From positions 3,534,001 to 3,598,000 of the forward strand of contig JABSTR010001244.1 of NCBI GenBank assembly GCA_013339765.2: a stretch of DNA of 64,000 nt. Direction: 5' to 3'. Of the stretch, positions 11,300 through 31,772 are shown one piece after another. A program made the translations under genes and the position numbers. Origin of the DNA: Haemaphysalis longicornis. Lineage: Eukaryota; Arthropoda; Arachnida; Ixodida; Ixodidae. The notes under the pieces were generated by a model. That model made no database searches. It was not told the DNA's origin and saw only the letters and a list, made by a program, of their open reading frames with translations. Each line of letters opens with the position of its first letter. Position 1 is the stretch's first letter.

Positions 11300-14094
11300 G
11301 CATGCGCGATGATGCGTCCAGTCCTTGCATGAATGGCCTCGACCTGCTCTTAAAAGGAAGTCGACGAGAATGGAACTCTTAGTGTGTTGTCGGCCAGTGC
11401 CAGCCACCGATCGGCCAGTGCCAGCCAACCGATGCTGGAGGACACGGGCTAGCTGAGCGGACTCTGCTGCCGTAGCAAGGCAGGACGGGCGGGAATGCGG
11501 TTATACGAAGTGTACGCGGGATTGCAGAAGCATACGATAGAATTCGCTTCACTTTTTGGTGGGCCCGCTCTCAATCGGGCCCACGACGCTCTGACGGCGT
11601 GCGCAGCCCAATGAAAGCTCCGATCAACGGGGCGGCAGCTCGCGTGCCAGTCAACGGCTTTCCGCGCGCGTTTCGACGTCGGACAGCTGGACAAATGGTT
11701 GGTCCCGGCTGGCGCAGGTGCCCGTGACGTATCGCTTTGAGCCGCTGTCGGGCGGCGTTTTGAACTCGCGCGCCCCATTGCGTCGGCCTGCGCTTAATTG
11801 CCGCCTGCCAACCGGGGCCGGCCGCGCGCGATTATAAGCGCTCAGACGTGGCGACGGGCGTGCGTGCGTTCCGATCGGCCGATACACCGTGCCCCGCTGC
11901 ATTGTCAACTCCCAATTAACTCCGCGCTCTCGCCTCGGCGGTAGAAGTGCCGACGCGGCTGTTTCTAAGAAATCAGATGGGCATTAACGAGTTGGCATCG
12001 GCGGCAGTCTCCGCGGTGTTCGTCCGAACTTGCGTGCTCTAGACAAGATCAGCCTGCGGCAGCACCCCGCCCCCCCCCCCTTTTTTTTTTTCTTCTTTTT
12101 AACGGTTTATATCTGAGTCGCATTTCAGTTCCGTCTTTCGTGAGTTTTCCTACCCAAATTTAGCCAAAGACTTCGACATAACAATTTTCTCCTAATGTTA
12201 AAGTTGTTTTTGTTCGTGGAGCGTGTGACGTTTTTTTTTCGGTCGCCAGTTAATATGTCACGTGCGTGGTTGGCCGTGTCGATCATCAGTTTGGCATCGC
12301 CCTCGCCATTAAGTGGGCAGTCTACGGAGTGCACGCTGAACTTGTCTGTGTCGTGTTTCGACCTGCGGCTTCTTCACATACAATGGTGGTTTGAACGTGG
12401 GATTTCGTGACAGTTCCGCACCGTGATGGGCCAGTCTTCTTGACGGCTTGTGGTTTGCGCGAGTACATGCCACAATTGTCCTCGGGATACGCTCATTTCT
12501 GGCGGTTGGTTACGGCAGCACTGGGTTCATTCAGGCTTCCTTCGTCGAAGGAAATGCTAGGAGAACGGGTTGTGCGGGTTGTCTTAAGACACAGGGAAAC
12601 TCCATTTGAGACCGCTCCTGTGTAGGGGAAACGTGTGAAACTATGGCGCGTGTTCAAAGGACCTCGAGGGGAATGAATTACTCCGTAACCCCGCAGTGCG
12701 GCACTGTAGCTGTTAGCACATCGGCAACTTCATTCAGGGTGCTATACGATAAGGTATAAGTTTCAATTCAAAAGTACGTACATATAGCAAGTCAAAGGAA
12801 ACCGCGAGCTCTTATCGGACAGGCCTTCACTGCCGTGCGCTTCCAGCCAGTACCAGCTGTTGTTAGTTTGGTGGTGCGGTACAGCCCTTGTCATATGCAT
12901 GCGTATGCACACACACGCACGCACGCACCACGCAAACGCAGAGAGAAATGTTGTGTAGAAGGAATGCGAAAGGCTTTGGGAGAAGGCTTGGAGAGGTCGG
13001 CGGACTAGAAGACTAGAAGGCGTCCCCTTGGCGAGAGAACCCGGCCCCTTCAAAGGCGCCTCCGCGTTGTGTCGCTTTCTGTCTTCGTAATTAGGGCGCC
13101 GCTAGCTGCACTGTGGTGAGTAAGTATCCCGCCGCAAGCGCCGGTAGGGCTGCTTGAGCGGTCTGCAGAGCGGAAGCCTCACTCAAGTGCTCTATAGTGC
13201 GAAATGCCGGCGTCGTCGTCGTTGTCTGGTGCAGAAAATGGCTGTGAAGAGTGAATGAAGAAAGAAGGCACGGAGTTCAAGAGGGTGGGGAACCCGGGTG
13301 TCCAGAGCAAGAGTAGGGTGCGGCATGGCCGCCTCATCCCCGCACGTTGCCAACGCTGGAGCAGTGCGTGACAAGTGACCACGCGTGAGCAGATTAACGG
13401 GTGCACCCCAGCCGCGCACAACTCTCATAGTGGGAGGCTATGGCGTCAAGCGTTGCCAGTCACATTGGTAAAGTCGTTCGTGCCAAAAGGCGAACACGCG
13501 AAAACGAAAAAAAAATATATATATATAGAGAGAGAGAGCGACGCCAGCAGTATTAAAGAAATTGAAGTTTCGCCTAGCCTTCGCCTTCAAAGCACGTAAG
13601 CAGACTTCAAGTGCCCCCAGGAATTCTGCATATATATCACGCGTTCTGCGGAGCCCCCGTTTCCGGCTGTCCACTGTAACACCTTTGGCTTCGTGGCAGA
13701 GTGGTCTTGGTGCTCGCATTGCGGCATATTCGCTTTCTACTGACCCATGAAACAGGAGTTAACGTGCGGAACGCAAGGGGAGGAGCGCGCGGTGCATGAT
13801 GGTTCATTTGGGCGTCCTTTACTCCGTGCGGTTGTCGGCGGCAGTATACCTACCTTCTGTACTTTGGAATTGTGTGTTCAGCTTAGGCACAAGTGCCTGG
13901 GAGACTCCATATCGTGGTGCGGGCTGTTTCAGTTTTCTTTTTTCTGCGGCGCGTAGTGGGCCCCCATCGTTTTGGTTTCTGTAAGCGAACGCAATATGCC
14001 CCAGGTTTCTTCATTCCGCGCTCCTGTAGTCGCAAGCAAACACTTCGAAATAAGGCCAAAATGAGCGCAGTCATACAAGCTTCGACTTTCTTTT

Positions 14095-14126
<32 letters not shown>

Positions 14127-16040
14127 GACCGTTTGTTCTGTCCTGCTGGCTGGCTGCCAGACCTGCAGCAGACAGGAATGGCCACACCCGCGTGTTCTCG
14201 CGGGCGGCGCACAGCAGTAGTGGTGCCCGTCTCCGCCGTGGTTGAGTGAGAAGGAAGTGCAGGACTGAGCAGAGCCCGGGATGACCGCGGGCGCTTTTCC
14301 CCGTCGTTGCGCGGCCCCGTCTGCTGCCATACGAGCGCGGAACAGCTGGCTCAGCCAGCCGGCATTCTCGAGACCGCCCCACATGGTTGGGATTCCGCGC
14401 CGCGCTATCGGTTACGCGCTGGGTCGCTGCCGCCGCCAGCAGTCTTGGCGGCCGTCCTTGGACGTCCTTGAGACGGGGAACGCCGCCGGTCGAACGAGTT
14501 CGATGTAATCCCACCGCGTCCAGGAAGACGGAACGACGCGGGCGGTGCTCCACAGATGCTTCCGCTGCGGTGGGCGAATTTTCAGTTGGTATTTTAAATG
14601 GGTGAGCCGGTATCACGCGCAGCCGTATCGGCCGACCCGTGGCTGAAATATCTGCCGAGTACTAAATCCCCGCCACTACCGGCCCTCCGTGTCAGTATTT
14701 TGTGACTGCACACGCAGGGCGCGTACAGGGCAGATACTGAAGGCGCTGTTCGTGGCCCAATCAGCCGCAGCGGCCCAGCCGTTGCTCCGTCGTCTTCCTC
14801 TAGCCTTCTCTCTCATGGGAAGGGGGGTCGGAACAACGTGAGGGGCGGGGATCGTAGCGCACTGCCTCGAAGGAACCGAATTGCCTCTTGTTTTTGCACT
14901 GCACTGTGTCTTATAGACGCTTATCCTTCCAGTCCGACCTGTCCCTCCTGTCCCCTTCGTCAAAGTCTCCTCGCTTAAGTGTTGCGCGCGTGCACGGTTA
15001 TTTCATTTCATTTGCTTACTTTCAATGCCGTGAGGCGTTAGAGGGAGGAGGGGTGCAAATTAAACAAGAGAAAAGAAAACAACAGGGCGGTTACAGAAAC
15101 TGATCGCTGACTGCGGTTATTGTGCGACTCCGGTCTCGTCTCGTATTTGCTGCTTCCATTGGTACGGCCGGGAGGTTATATGGCTGGTCCCATTTCCTCG
15201 GTGGTCATTTAGTTCACCCGGTCTTGTCGTCTTTGTTTTCATTTTCAGTTTTTTTTTTTTTGGAGGGGGGGGGGGGGGGTGATCATGTGTGTGTCGCAGT
15301 TGCGCAGTACGATGGGACCAGCCGTCAACACGACGTCGCGTTTCGTTCGATCTATGCCTGTTTTCCCGTGATTTTGGGACAGGCATTGGCGCGATGGCAC
15401 TTCACGTTGAAAGAAACTCGGAGGTGGTGCTGGCTTTCCGGATGTTGCACTGCGGATTCGCGAGTACTTGCCCTTCGTGTTGTCTAACATGTGACCAATG
15501 CGGTGCTGCTTGGCGGCTGTGAAAAGTGCGTGTGAGCTTGCGCTGTTATGGGCGCCGTGTCCCGGTCGCTGCATGTAGTGATGCCGAATAGCTGCGATAT
15601 CCGCTCGGAGGGTCGCTGAGGAGAGCCCGCTCCCCTCCATCTCCCCTTCGGAGGACAGCACTGTTCATCCACGTGCACGTGTGACGCGCAGTGCGATATC
15701 GGCCGTCCTGCAGCCCTCCGCGTCGTCTTGCGGAACAACTTCCGGCAGCGCGGCTCATCCGGGCTTTTGTCTCCCCGGCACGAGCGTCGGACATCGACCG
15801 CCGAGTGCCCATCTGCAGCTAACGCTCGCAGTTTTTGCTGCTCCCGCTGCTGTTGTTGTGGCTACCGAAGGAATACAATGTCGGCAGCGCGCCATAACGG
15901 GCACTCACATAAATGTTCGCTGTAGTATGCAAAAATTGGTTATTGCGCCCCGAAAGAACGGCTGGTGTACGAAGTGCTTCGTTGAGGAACGTAGTTAGCA
16001 AGCTGGGATTTGACACCATCGTGCCCTTCGTTTCTCGCCG
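11300..16040. other. Unrecognised GC-rich stretch with small repeats
   Basis: No gene is supportable. A 21-bp motif (CGGCCAGTGCCAGCCAMCGAT) is tandemly duplicated at about 11391-11432. A C run followed by a T run lies near 12070-12090, an A/TA/GA run at 13508-13539, a (TG)13 microsatellite at 14101-14126, and T and G runs at 15249-15280. A perfect box A-like TGGCAGAGTGG occurs at 13695-13705 without a matching box B. The open frames here conflict on both strands. Confidence 0.45.
14101..14126. repeat. (TG)13 microsatellite
   Basis: A pure TG dinucleotide tract. Simple sequence; no attached element recognised. Confidence 0.9.
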
Positions 16041-16044
16041 TGGT

Positions 16045-16169
16045 CAGTCAGATGTATCGCCGCCACAGCCCGGAGCCGAACCCGCAACCTCGCAGCTCAC
16101 AACGACTTAGACGGGATTGGCTACGCGTGCACGACCTGTGCTACCTGGGGCACAACTCGGACACTCGAT

Positions 16170-16170
<1 letters not shown>
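16045..16170 (-). mobile_element. Possible highly diverged SINE remnant
   Basis: On the minus strand a box B-like GGGTTCGGCTCC (about 16078-16089) is followed by GGCGGC, TCTGA and GGCGA.AA in the same order as the body of the Ruka-like SINE at 59.95-60.20 kb. The box A region is weak (TAGCACAGGTC) and farther away than expected, and the simple tail is missing. It may be chance similarity; alignment to a SINE consensus would settle it. Confidence 0.3.
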
Positions 16171-24940
<8,770 letters not shown>

Positions 24941-24941
24941 T

Positions 24942-25140
24942 AAATGCGAATGCATTTATTAGCCGGGGGTTGTCTTGCTCCGTTGGCCGGCGTGCGCCTG
25001 CATTCCTCCAGCGCGAGCGCACGTGAGCGCGCGCCTCGTAGTTCTGCCTTCGTCGTCGTCGTCGTCGTAAATGCGAATGCATTTCTTAGTCGGGGGTTCA
25101 CACAATGCAACGTGAGCATTACGCCTCTCCCTGGCGGTGA
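24942..25140. repeat. Repeated AAATGCGAATGCATTT modules and first copy of a 41-bp repeat
   Basis: AAATGCGAATGCATTT occurs at 24942-24957 and again at 25069-25084, each followed by a TTAGYCGGGGGTT block. A (CGT)6 tract (25051-25068) precedes the second copy. Bases 25100-25140 (ACACAATGCAACGTGAGCAT and onward) recur exactly at 27100-27140. An inverted form of the first motif lies at 27294-27308. These may be terminal modules of a non-autonomous element into which retrotransposon DNA was inserted. Confidence 0.6.
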
Positions 25141-25259
25141 CGTCACTGCAGTTGCTTCCACGTCATCATCATCGGTTGGAGAAGAAGAAGAAGACAAGTC
25201 TGCGAAGCTGTGTTTCTGGCGGCCCAGTGGCCCAGGTCCTATCGACCGCAAATTACTCT

Positions 25260-26340
25260 GGCACAAAGCTTGGTGTCTCCATTAGGGGTTGCGCTCAATA
25301 ACATACTTCCATCTCTTGATAGGGGTCATACGATAATGGTCAACTTCCGGAACATCTTTCCCCAAAAATGCTAAATGCTACCTGCCAGACTGCTCAATGG
25401 TATCCTAGAAGATCATTTGGCCTCAATTCAGCAAGATACTATCATTTATACAGATGCTTCTCAACGAGATGAAAAATCCGGAATAGGTATAGTTTCCCCT
25501 TCCCTAAATTGGTACTTTTCGGTTCGTCTGGTGGATTTTACCCCCAATATTCTATGCGGAATTCTTGGCAATTGTGTGGCACTACGAAAGCTTGACATAT
25601 CGGTATCGTCTCCACTCATAATTACGGATTCCCTATCCGTAGGCTTAGCCCTTTCTTCTCCGAAAGACTCACCTCTTCTACGGACGTTTCGATCACTTCT
25701 GCCACCTCATATTACTGAAGTCGACCTTCTTTGGGTCCCTGGGCATGCGGGAATCACCTTTAATGAAACCGCAGATTCTCTGGCAAGGGTAGCACTCTCC
25801 GGGCCTGTTGTCGATGTCATTGAGACTACGCCTCTATTAGCCGCCGCAAGGTTCCGTAGATTGTTGAAACTGCAAAGGCAGCACGAATCAGTCCTATTTG
25901 TCGTTGCGAGATTTTGTCATCTAAAATTCTCCTGGAACCGAATTGGTGCCCCTCACGCGACCTGGAGGTGATAGTAACGAGCCTTCGATGTCGTGTGCCC
26001 CAGTTGAATAGATACCTCCACAGGTCTCGTCTGGCGCAGTCTGCCATGTGCAGTTACTGTAATGAAGAAGAGTCTGTCGACCATTTCCTTTTGGTCCTGT
26101 CGACGATTTTCAAGCCTCAGACGTCAGCTCCTTGAGGTGGCCGCTTCATCGCCGGGGTTGGCATTATCAGTGGCCGGCTCTTTTAATCATTTGGGGCTTC
26201 AGAAACTGGATATGGCCGCCGGGATGTTTGTTCTGCTCTTCTGCGCTTCATAGAAAATTCCAAAAGATTCACAAACCTAATTCGTATCTTATTCTGGAAC
26301 CTCACCAGAGCCCTCCAAACGTATCCATTGGCCGTTTTTT
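25260..26340 (+). pseudogene. Non-LTR retrotransposon 3' fragment: RNase H plus zinc-knuckle remnant
   Basis: The frame opening at 25375 encodes a recognisable RNase HI domain of a LINE-type ORF2. It contains YTDAS (first catalytic Asp), ITDSLSV (Asp), VPGHAGI (the His-containing motif) and NETADSLAR (last Asp). The usual catalytic Glu of the AEL motif is not seen; the corresponding segment reads ILCGILGN. The frame stops at 25971. Homology continues in another frame (about 25914-26135) with LHRSRLAQSAMCSYCNEEES and VDHFL, the Cys-x2-Cys...His zinc-knuckle found at the C-terminus of such proteins. The piece is thus frameshifted, 5'-truncated (no reverse transcriptase or endonuclease) and dead. 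The family cannot be named safely; a CR1, I or Jockey-like clade is plausible. Confidence 0.75.
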
Positions 26341-26534
26341 TTATTATTATATTCCTCCTCCCTCCTCCTCCTCCTCCTCCTCCTCCTCCTCCTTCCTCCT
26401 CCCCCTCTCTTCTTCTTCTTCTTCTTCCTCATTCGTACTTCTTCTTCGCTTCTTCTTCTTCTTCTTCTTCTTCTCTTCTTCTTTCTTCTTTCTTTCTTTC
26501 TTTCTTTTCTTTCTTCTTTCTTTCTTTCTTTATT
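26336..26534. repeat. Polypyrimidine tract (TCC)n-(TTC)n-(TTTC)n
   Basis: After a short TTATTA stretch the plus strand is almost purely C and T for about 180 bp, moving from TCC triplets to TTC triplets to TTTC tetramers. It follows the retrotransposon fragment and may have grown from its 3' simple-sequence tail. The apparent poly-Ser/Phe and poly-Arg/Lys open frames over it are artefacts. Confidence 0.85.
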
Positions 26535-26737
26535 ATTTGTTTCAATATTGACTAATTTCCTATCTCGATTCCTCAAAACAAGAAGAAAAAAGCTTCCAAA
26601 ATTCTCTCTAACTTTCCTCGAATCATCCACCTAGGCAGCAATCTCATTCGAATTAGCGACTGATGTTTGGCCGATCCCTGATTGGGTATGCGCCATTTGT
26701 GAAGGAACACAACAACACAACAACAACACGAAGCGAA

Positions 26738-26768
26738 GAGCGCGTAATGCCGAACGCGTTACGCGCTC
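26738..26768. repeat. Hairpin with 10-bp perfect stem
   Basis: GAGCGCGTAA (26738-26747) pairs with TTACGCGCTC (26759-26768) across an 11-nt loop. It lies just after a CAA-rich tract (26707-26729) and just before the Helitron-like fragment. Short GC-rich hairpins near a terminus are a hallmark of Helitron 3' ends, but the diagnostic CTRR end was not located. Confidence 0.5.
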
Positions 26769-27040
26769 GGGAACATCAAGAAGGAGTCTAGTCGTTTGAA
26801 CGCGCTTCGGGTTCTTTGGAACGAGTTGGAAGAGTAGGTGATGAGAACGGTGACGCCATCATCGCGGTCTGTTGACGACAACCCTCGTCTGGCGCCGTTC
26901 AGGTCGTACCTGGTGTGTGCCTCGTGCCGCGAGTCTCTGGTCAACGGGCGCGTTCCTTCGATGAGCGCGAGTTCGGCTACCGGTACCCTCCTCGTCCGGC
27001 GCGCCTTCCCATTACTGCTTGCCGACTGGTGCCTTGATAG
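26760..27040 (+). pseudogene. Helitron-like / DUF6570-type fragment (tentative)
   Basis: One plus-strand frame reads IKKESSRLNALRVLWNELEE, a stop, then FRSYLVCASCRESLVNGRVP SMSAS. A shift of one frame at about 26970 continues as YRYPPRPARLP. Cys-x2-Cys followed by (L/V)xxGxxPxxSxxNGF-x-YPP is the pattern I associate with the DUF6570-type region near the N-terminus of some Helitron and PIF1-like helicase proteins. The stop and frameshift make this a pseudogene. The match is short and made by eye, so the assignment is tentative. A PIF1-like fragment of the same general class lies at 52.8-53.1 kb. Confidence 0.38.
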
Positions 27041-27099
27041 CGATGGAAGTCGGTGAAGTCGAATCCCTCGCAGCAACGATACCACCAGAAAGAAGTGTA

Positions 27100-27308
27100 A
27101 CACAATGCAACGTGAGCATTACGCCTCTCCCTGGCGGTGAAGACCCTTTGACCGTGCACTTTAGCGATCACAAGGCAGTGATTGTGGCCGTCAGGTACAA
27201 CGATAACACAAACAGGTGCTGATGAATAAATGATTACGTTCACACTCTCCTCATTAATTACGCCATTACTCGCACACACTCATCGGTGCACCCAATGCAT
27301 TCGCATTT
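27100..27308. repeat. Second copy of 41-bp repeat and inverted terminal-like motif
   Basis: Bases 27100-27140 are identical to 25100-25140, exactly 2,000 bp away in the same orientation. AATGCATTCGCATTT (27294-27308) is the inverted form, 15 of 16 bases, of the AAATGCGAATGCATTT motif at 24942 and 25069. Together they suggest that 24.94-27.31 kb is one compound unit. Confidence 0.6.
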
Positions 27309-27309
27309 C

Positions 27310-30275
27310 TGCACGATTCCCTTCGGGGAGGTGCGGGGGAATTTTCCCTCTTCTCCCTCTTCGCACCCATCGCATTTCTTTTTCTCCTGGGCTAATACTG
27401 AACACCTACGCCCGTTGCTTTAACAACGAGAAAAAAAAAAACTAAAATATACCCGGCCCTACTGTCAGCAAGAGACAGGAGGCGAGGCTAATGTAGGTAT
27501 ATGTAGCGTTGAAGCCCCTTTTTGGTTGTGCCTTGTTGGATCTCGCGTGGTCGTTGCCGGCTCGTGGGGAGACGCAATGGTAATACTGAACAAGCGAAGC
27601 ACGTGCTTCGTGCCTCCGAGAAGAAAAACGGAAGCGTTACTTTGGACGCCTATTGGAAAGGGGGTGCGGGCCCTTTCAGTGGCCCTCGTAATTTCACCAC
27701 ACACCGGGGCCAATATAATATAGGCTGGGCTGTTTTTATCTCCTCCTCCTCCTCAATCTGTTTAAATTTCCGTCGTGTCTGGCTGTTTGGCGGCCTCCCA
27801 AATTATGATTTATTAGGGATCCCCGGTCGAACACGCAGGTCTTCGTTGCTTGTGCAAAGCACGGGGGCCTAGGCTGGCGCGTCGATTGGCTTCGCGGGAC
27901 GAACGGTGCGGCTGGCGTTCGTGTGACTGCGGCCGGGAAGCGGCTGAGAGATCTCTCGTATCGGGCTCTCCCGCAGCTCAAGCGGCCTCTTGGCGAGGGG
28001 CATTTTGAGGCCACTTTGCAGAGCAGTTTACGGAAGGGGGCTGACACAGTGGCGGCCTTTTCGTTTTATTCGTGAGCGGACAGCCGCAGGCTGTGTGGCA
28101 CGTTCAGCAGCACGCGGTGCGGCGGCTGCGCAGTGTGGAACCCGAGGTGAATGAATGACCGAGCGGGAGGCGGCTTGTTCGCGTCACGTTCCCTGTGCGG
28201 CTTCGGAACTGCAGGGTTAGCCAGGACCTCGGTGGCCATGCGCTGGCTGGGTGATCCCTGCATAATCCCTGTGTAGGGAGGAAAAGAAATAGTGCGGGCT
28301 CGCAGAAGCGCTGTGGTGGGGAGCTGCAGTCGTCCATGTCCTTTCTCCTTTTGCTGCGCTCCCGTCGGGCGGTGCGTGAGCATGTCGCGTGCGTGCTCTT
28401 TTTTTCTTGGGGGGCGAGATGGTTCATGGCTTACTACGCCAGATGACGCAAACACAGAAATAAAACGAGGGAAAACTTTCGGAACCACGCCGTCCTGTGC
28501 CAATGCACCAACACAGTCAGTACTGTTGTTCAACGAGGTATTGGTCGGGACTCGTCGGTTAGAGCAGTGAAAGAAAAAGCACGCGTTTCGCAAATAATTT
28601 CAGCACTGTTGTTTTACATCGAAGCTGTTAGCGTCTAGTTGGTCGGAAAATTTCGTGTCAAACAAAATACCCAGGCAGGACCACGCAGTTCTCGCCTGAG
28701 ACGCCGAGCGCATGCGTCAGGCTAACTCAGTATTCGTTTCTAAGCAAACCACAAAAATGAAGCATCGAAACCGCATTACGGATGATATAAGGCGCCTGTG
28801 AACAATGAGACCCTTCCCACCATGTGTTCCTGGTAAAGTTTATGTTTGCAGTGTATCTTTGAAGGTTAGTCAGGATTTGTGTCACTAAACAGAGCAGTTC
28901 TCGCCCAAGACGCCGAGCGCATACTTCAGGCTAGGCAGGACCCAGCATTTGCCGTCAAAGAAGCCGAAGACGACGAGAAACATTCCATGCCCTCCCCCCA
29001 TCGGCATTACAATTGTAGTGGTTTACGACAGCTTCGCTGGGCATCCACTTTCGCAGAGCGGGATGGCGACCATTGTTTTAAATTATGATATTGCTGTTTT
29101 CGCATTTCGGGAACGACTGTGTTGCCATTTTCGCATTCAATGGGCACACTGCTGACGGAGTTGGTTTTATTCGTTTTTCTGGGGGTTGTTCCTATATTAT
29201 GATTTTGATTCACTCTTTAGGAGGCGTTAACTTGATTTTAAAGTGAACACGTCGTTTGCCTCCCTGCTGCTGTTTTGTGGCCGAATGCGCCGCAGCGGGC
29301 CCGGCGGTTCGTGCTCACGGTGTCTGGAACGAAGGCCGTTGCGCGCGCATGATGTGCAGTTGCAGCTGACGAGGCGAACCGCATCTGTGGAGACAGTCTC
29401 CAGGACCGACCGTATACGCTGCATAGCTCGCGAAAGCTCCCAAACGCTGACCGCGCACGTTCGTGTTCGCGGAAACGGGCATTGCTGTCACTCGCTACAG
29501 ACAATAAGTGAAGGTTTTTTTTTTTCCGAAGTCTGGAATAGTATACCGGCGGCGTCCTGACTCAGCCGCTCGCGTGTTCACCGGAGACGCGTGGCATCCG
29601 GCGCCTCATTAAAAGCGCGCCGCTTCTAGCTGCAGGTTGCATTTGGCAAGCGTGTGCCTCTTTGCGCGGGCCCAGCCCCGTTGTCCCCGGAGGCCGAGAT
29701 CCGGTTGCCGCCGCCGTATGTGAGTCATGTAATGAGGGGCCCTCCCCATCCCGGCGGACTCGCTGGCGTTAAGGCACCCCGGCCTGGTCGGGCCTCTGCG
29801 GGCGCGGTGCGGACGAACTTGACCGTGTAGGTGCTCTCTCCTCCCGTGTTGTGCGCGGTCCGGCGCGTCGGATTGGCGCTGCCAGTGGAGCTGTTTTTTC
29901 GCTGATGCGGAAGCATCCTCCGCCTGGTTGATTATACATTCATGATGTGCCAGTCAGCCACGCGTCCAGACAACGCACCGTGAGACAAGTCCCCCCCCCC
30001 CCTTCCCCCCAACTCCAACCTTTTTTTTTTGCCCCTTTTTGTGTATGTCGAGGAGTGCCCGCCAGGCTGCTCACCGCAAAACGTCTGAGCTCTGCGAACC
30101 GTTTGATCCCCTTCACGAGTACAGCGGGAGGAAAGTAGGCTTTAATGAGGCCTGGATGCGTCAGGGAAGTCCTACTTGAGGTTTTTTATCCGATTGGGAA
30201 TTGCAGCTAACAAGAATTGAGCTTGCTACCGCAATGAAATATTAGGAGGGAAAAGAATCATGCACCTGCTCTCCA

Positions 30276-30333
<58 letters not shown>

Positions 30334-30950
30334 GAGCCGTTCCCCTCGAGGCATACAGAGCAACCAACCGCCGTCCTGAATCGATGGCGCCGGCAGCAGC
30401 TTTCTTTCCCCAAGACACTTCTGCCCTCCAGACAGCTTTCATTTGCACTGTTAGTATTACGAGGCGGCAGTTATAAGCGGTGTTGGCCTGGTGGGAGGGG
30501 CAGGGCGTTGGCCTTATTCCGGCGCTGCCTAAGGGCAGCCCCTGTGCGGTTTCAATTAAGCGCAGTTTGACGCGTTGACTGCAAAGAGCAAGATAGCAGC
30601 AGTCCCTCCGGTGTGTTGTTGTTTCAGTGTATGATGGCCCGTCGGTTGATTCGTTTTCTGAACTGGCAAGTGCACACGCTTAATCATCCCATACTGCAGC
30701 TGGGACGCTATAATATTGGGTAGACACTGATTCGTGTCTTCGTCCCTTCGCAAGTTAGTGAAGGTAGCTCTACGTGAAAACCGTGCTTGCGGGGCGGGGG
30801 ACATTCCGATTGTTTCGTTCTCATATACGTGTTGCGAACAAGACAAGCGCGCGCGGGTTGTTTCCCATCGAAATACCATCGTGCGAGTTAAACCTTGTTC
30901 GTAGGTTTGTAGGTTCGTTTTCGGTGGCGAAGGAACCCTTCGCTTGAAGA
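27310..30950. other. Unrecognised stretch
   Basis: No gene is supportable. A diverged direct repeat of about 45 bp, built on GCAGTTCTCGCC and GACGCCGAGCGCAT, occurs at about 28687-28733 and 28893-28938. C and T runs occur near 29991-30029, and a C29/T28 block at 30277-30333. The remaining open frames are short and conflict between strands. Confidence 0.45.
30277..30333. repeat. Homopolymer block C29-T28
   Basis: Twenty-nine C followed directly by twenty-eight T. Such a junction is prone to sequencing and assembly error. It could also be the decayed tail of a minus-strand retroposon (poly-A then poly-G), but no body was recognised. Confidence 0.9.
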
Positions 30951-30954
30951 ATTC

Positions 30955-31772
30955 GGCGGTGTTGGCGGTGAAGCAGAAGAGATGAGAAGACGATGACGGG
31001 ACAAAGAGATGATGACAATAAAAAAAATGGCCGCGTATCTGCTCCTTTCGTTGTAAACGTCGACAAAAGACGACAGCCTTTATCGAGTTTTGCCAAGTAA
31101 ATGCCTCCGTTCGCTTTCCCGCTCACCTGTCATGTTGTTCCTCTTGCGTCGCGCTCCTCCTAAGGTAAAGACGCCAAACGTTTGCTTAAATCATTTTAAA
31201 TTTACCGCGTTCCACTGCTCCACGCCGGGTGTCTCGATGCACGGCCTGCGCGATCACGGCGGCTATGCCCAATGCCAACGCTGCCGTACGGCGGAGACGC
31301 GCGTGAATCGAGGCGCCCCACTACAATGTTCATAGAATTAACCGCGTTGCACTAGTCCACGTGTACGTTCCAAGCAGAACATGAAACCTATTTAGCGGAA
31401 TCTCTCGTAACTGTTGCGGCTTGATTTCTTAAAATTCCGCCAGAAGCTCAGGCGACGGCGGAGTGATTTTTTTTTCTGCAGTTGATGAAGTATGTAATTT
31501 CGCAAAAATCAAGCATGTATGATTTGGTATAAAGGAACACTGCAAATATCACTTCTGTATTAATTTTTTGTCTTATATTTGCGTAATATCTTGTTCGTCT
31601 TCAACAATGTTGACAAGTATGAGCATTACACCGGACTTAGACGGGTAGATTTAGCTGTGACTATATAAGACTACTGCTCAGGCCTTGTAACTTGTTTTAC
31701 TTTGGCCGCGTGGCTGAATCGAGTCACAGACAGACAGACAGGCATACAGACAGACCAAAATTTGTGGGTTAA
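30955..31772 (+). repeat. 0.8-kb dispersed repeat, copy 1
   Basis: This segment matches the reverse complement of 39905-40797 over nearly its whole length. Shared blocks include GTATCTGCTCCTTTCG near 31035, the TAAATGCCTCCG...TGTTGTTCCTCTTGC block near 31100, GTAACTGTTGCGGCTTGATT near 31411, TCAACAATGTTGACAAG near 31600, and a CAGACAGACAGACA stretch at 31725-31753. Copy 1 lacks about 115 bp near 31056 that copy 2 has. Both copies keep a readable frame opposite to this strand (from about 31126 down to 30955) with GGIYL...DKxxRLLSTF and TKGADTxPxFL in common. That may reflect only recent duplication. No known domain is seen and the family is not identified. Confidence 0.8.

Noticed and set aside
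13690..13745. Possible tRNA gene with perfect box A (TGGCAGAGTGG)
   Set aside because: No box B at the right distance and no cloverleaf could be drawn by eye.
26289..26630. Arg/Lys/Glu-rich and Ser/Phe-rich open frames
   Set aside because: Direct translations of the polypyrimidine tract on each strand.
31721..31753. CRISPR-like short regular repeats (CAGA units)
   Set aside because: A simple tetranucleotide microsatellite within a eukaryotic dispersed repeat; no spacers.
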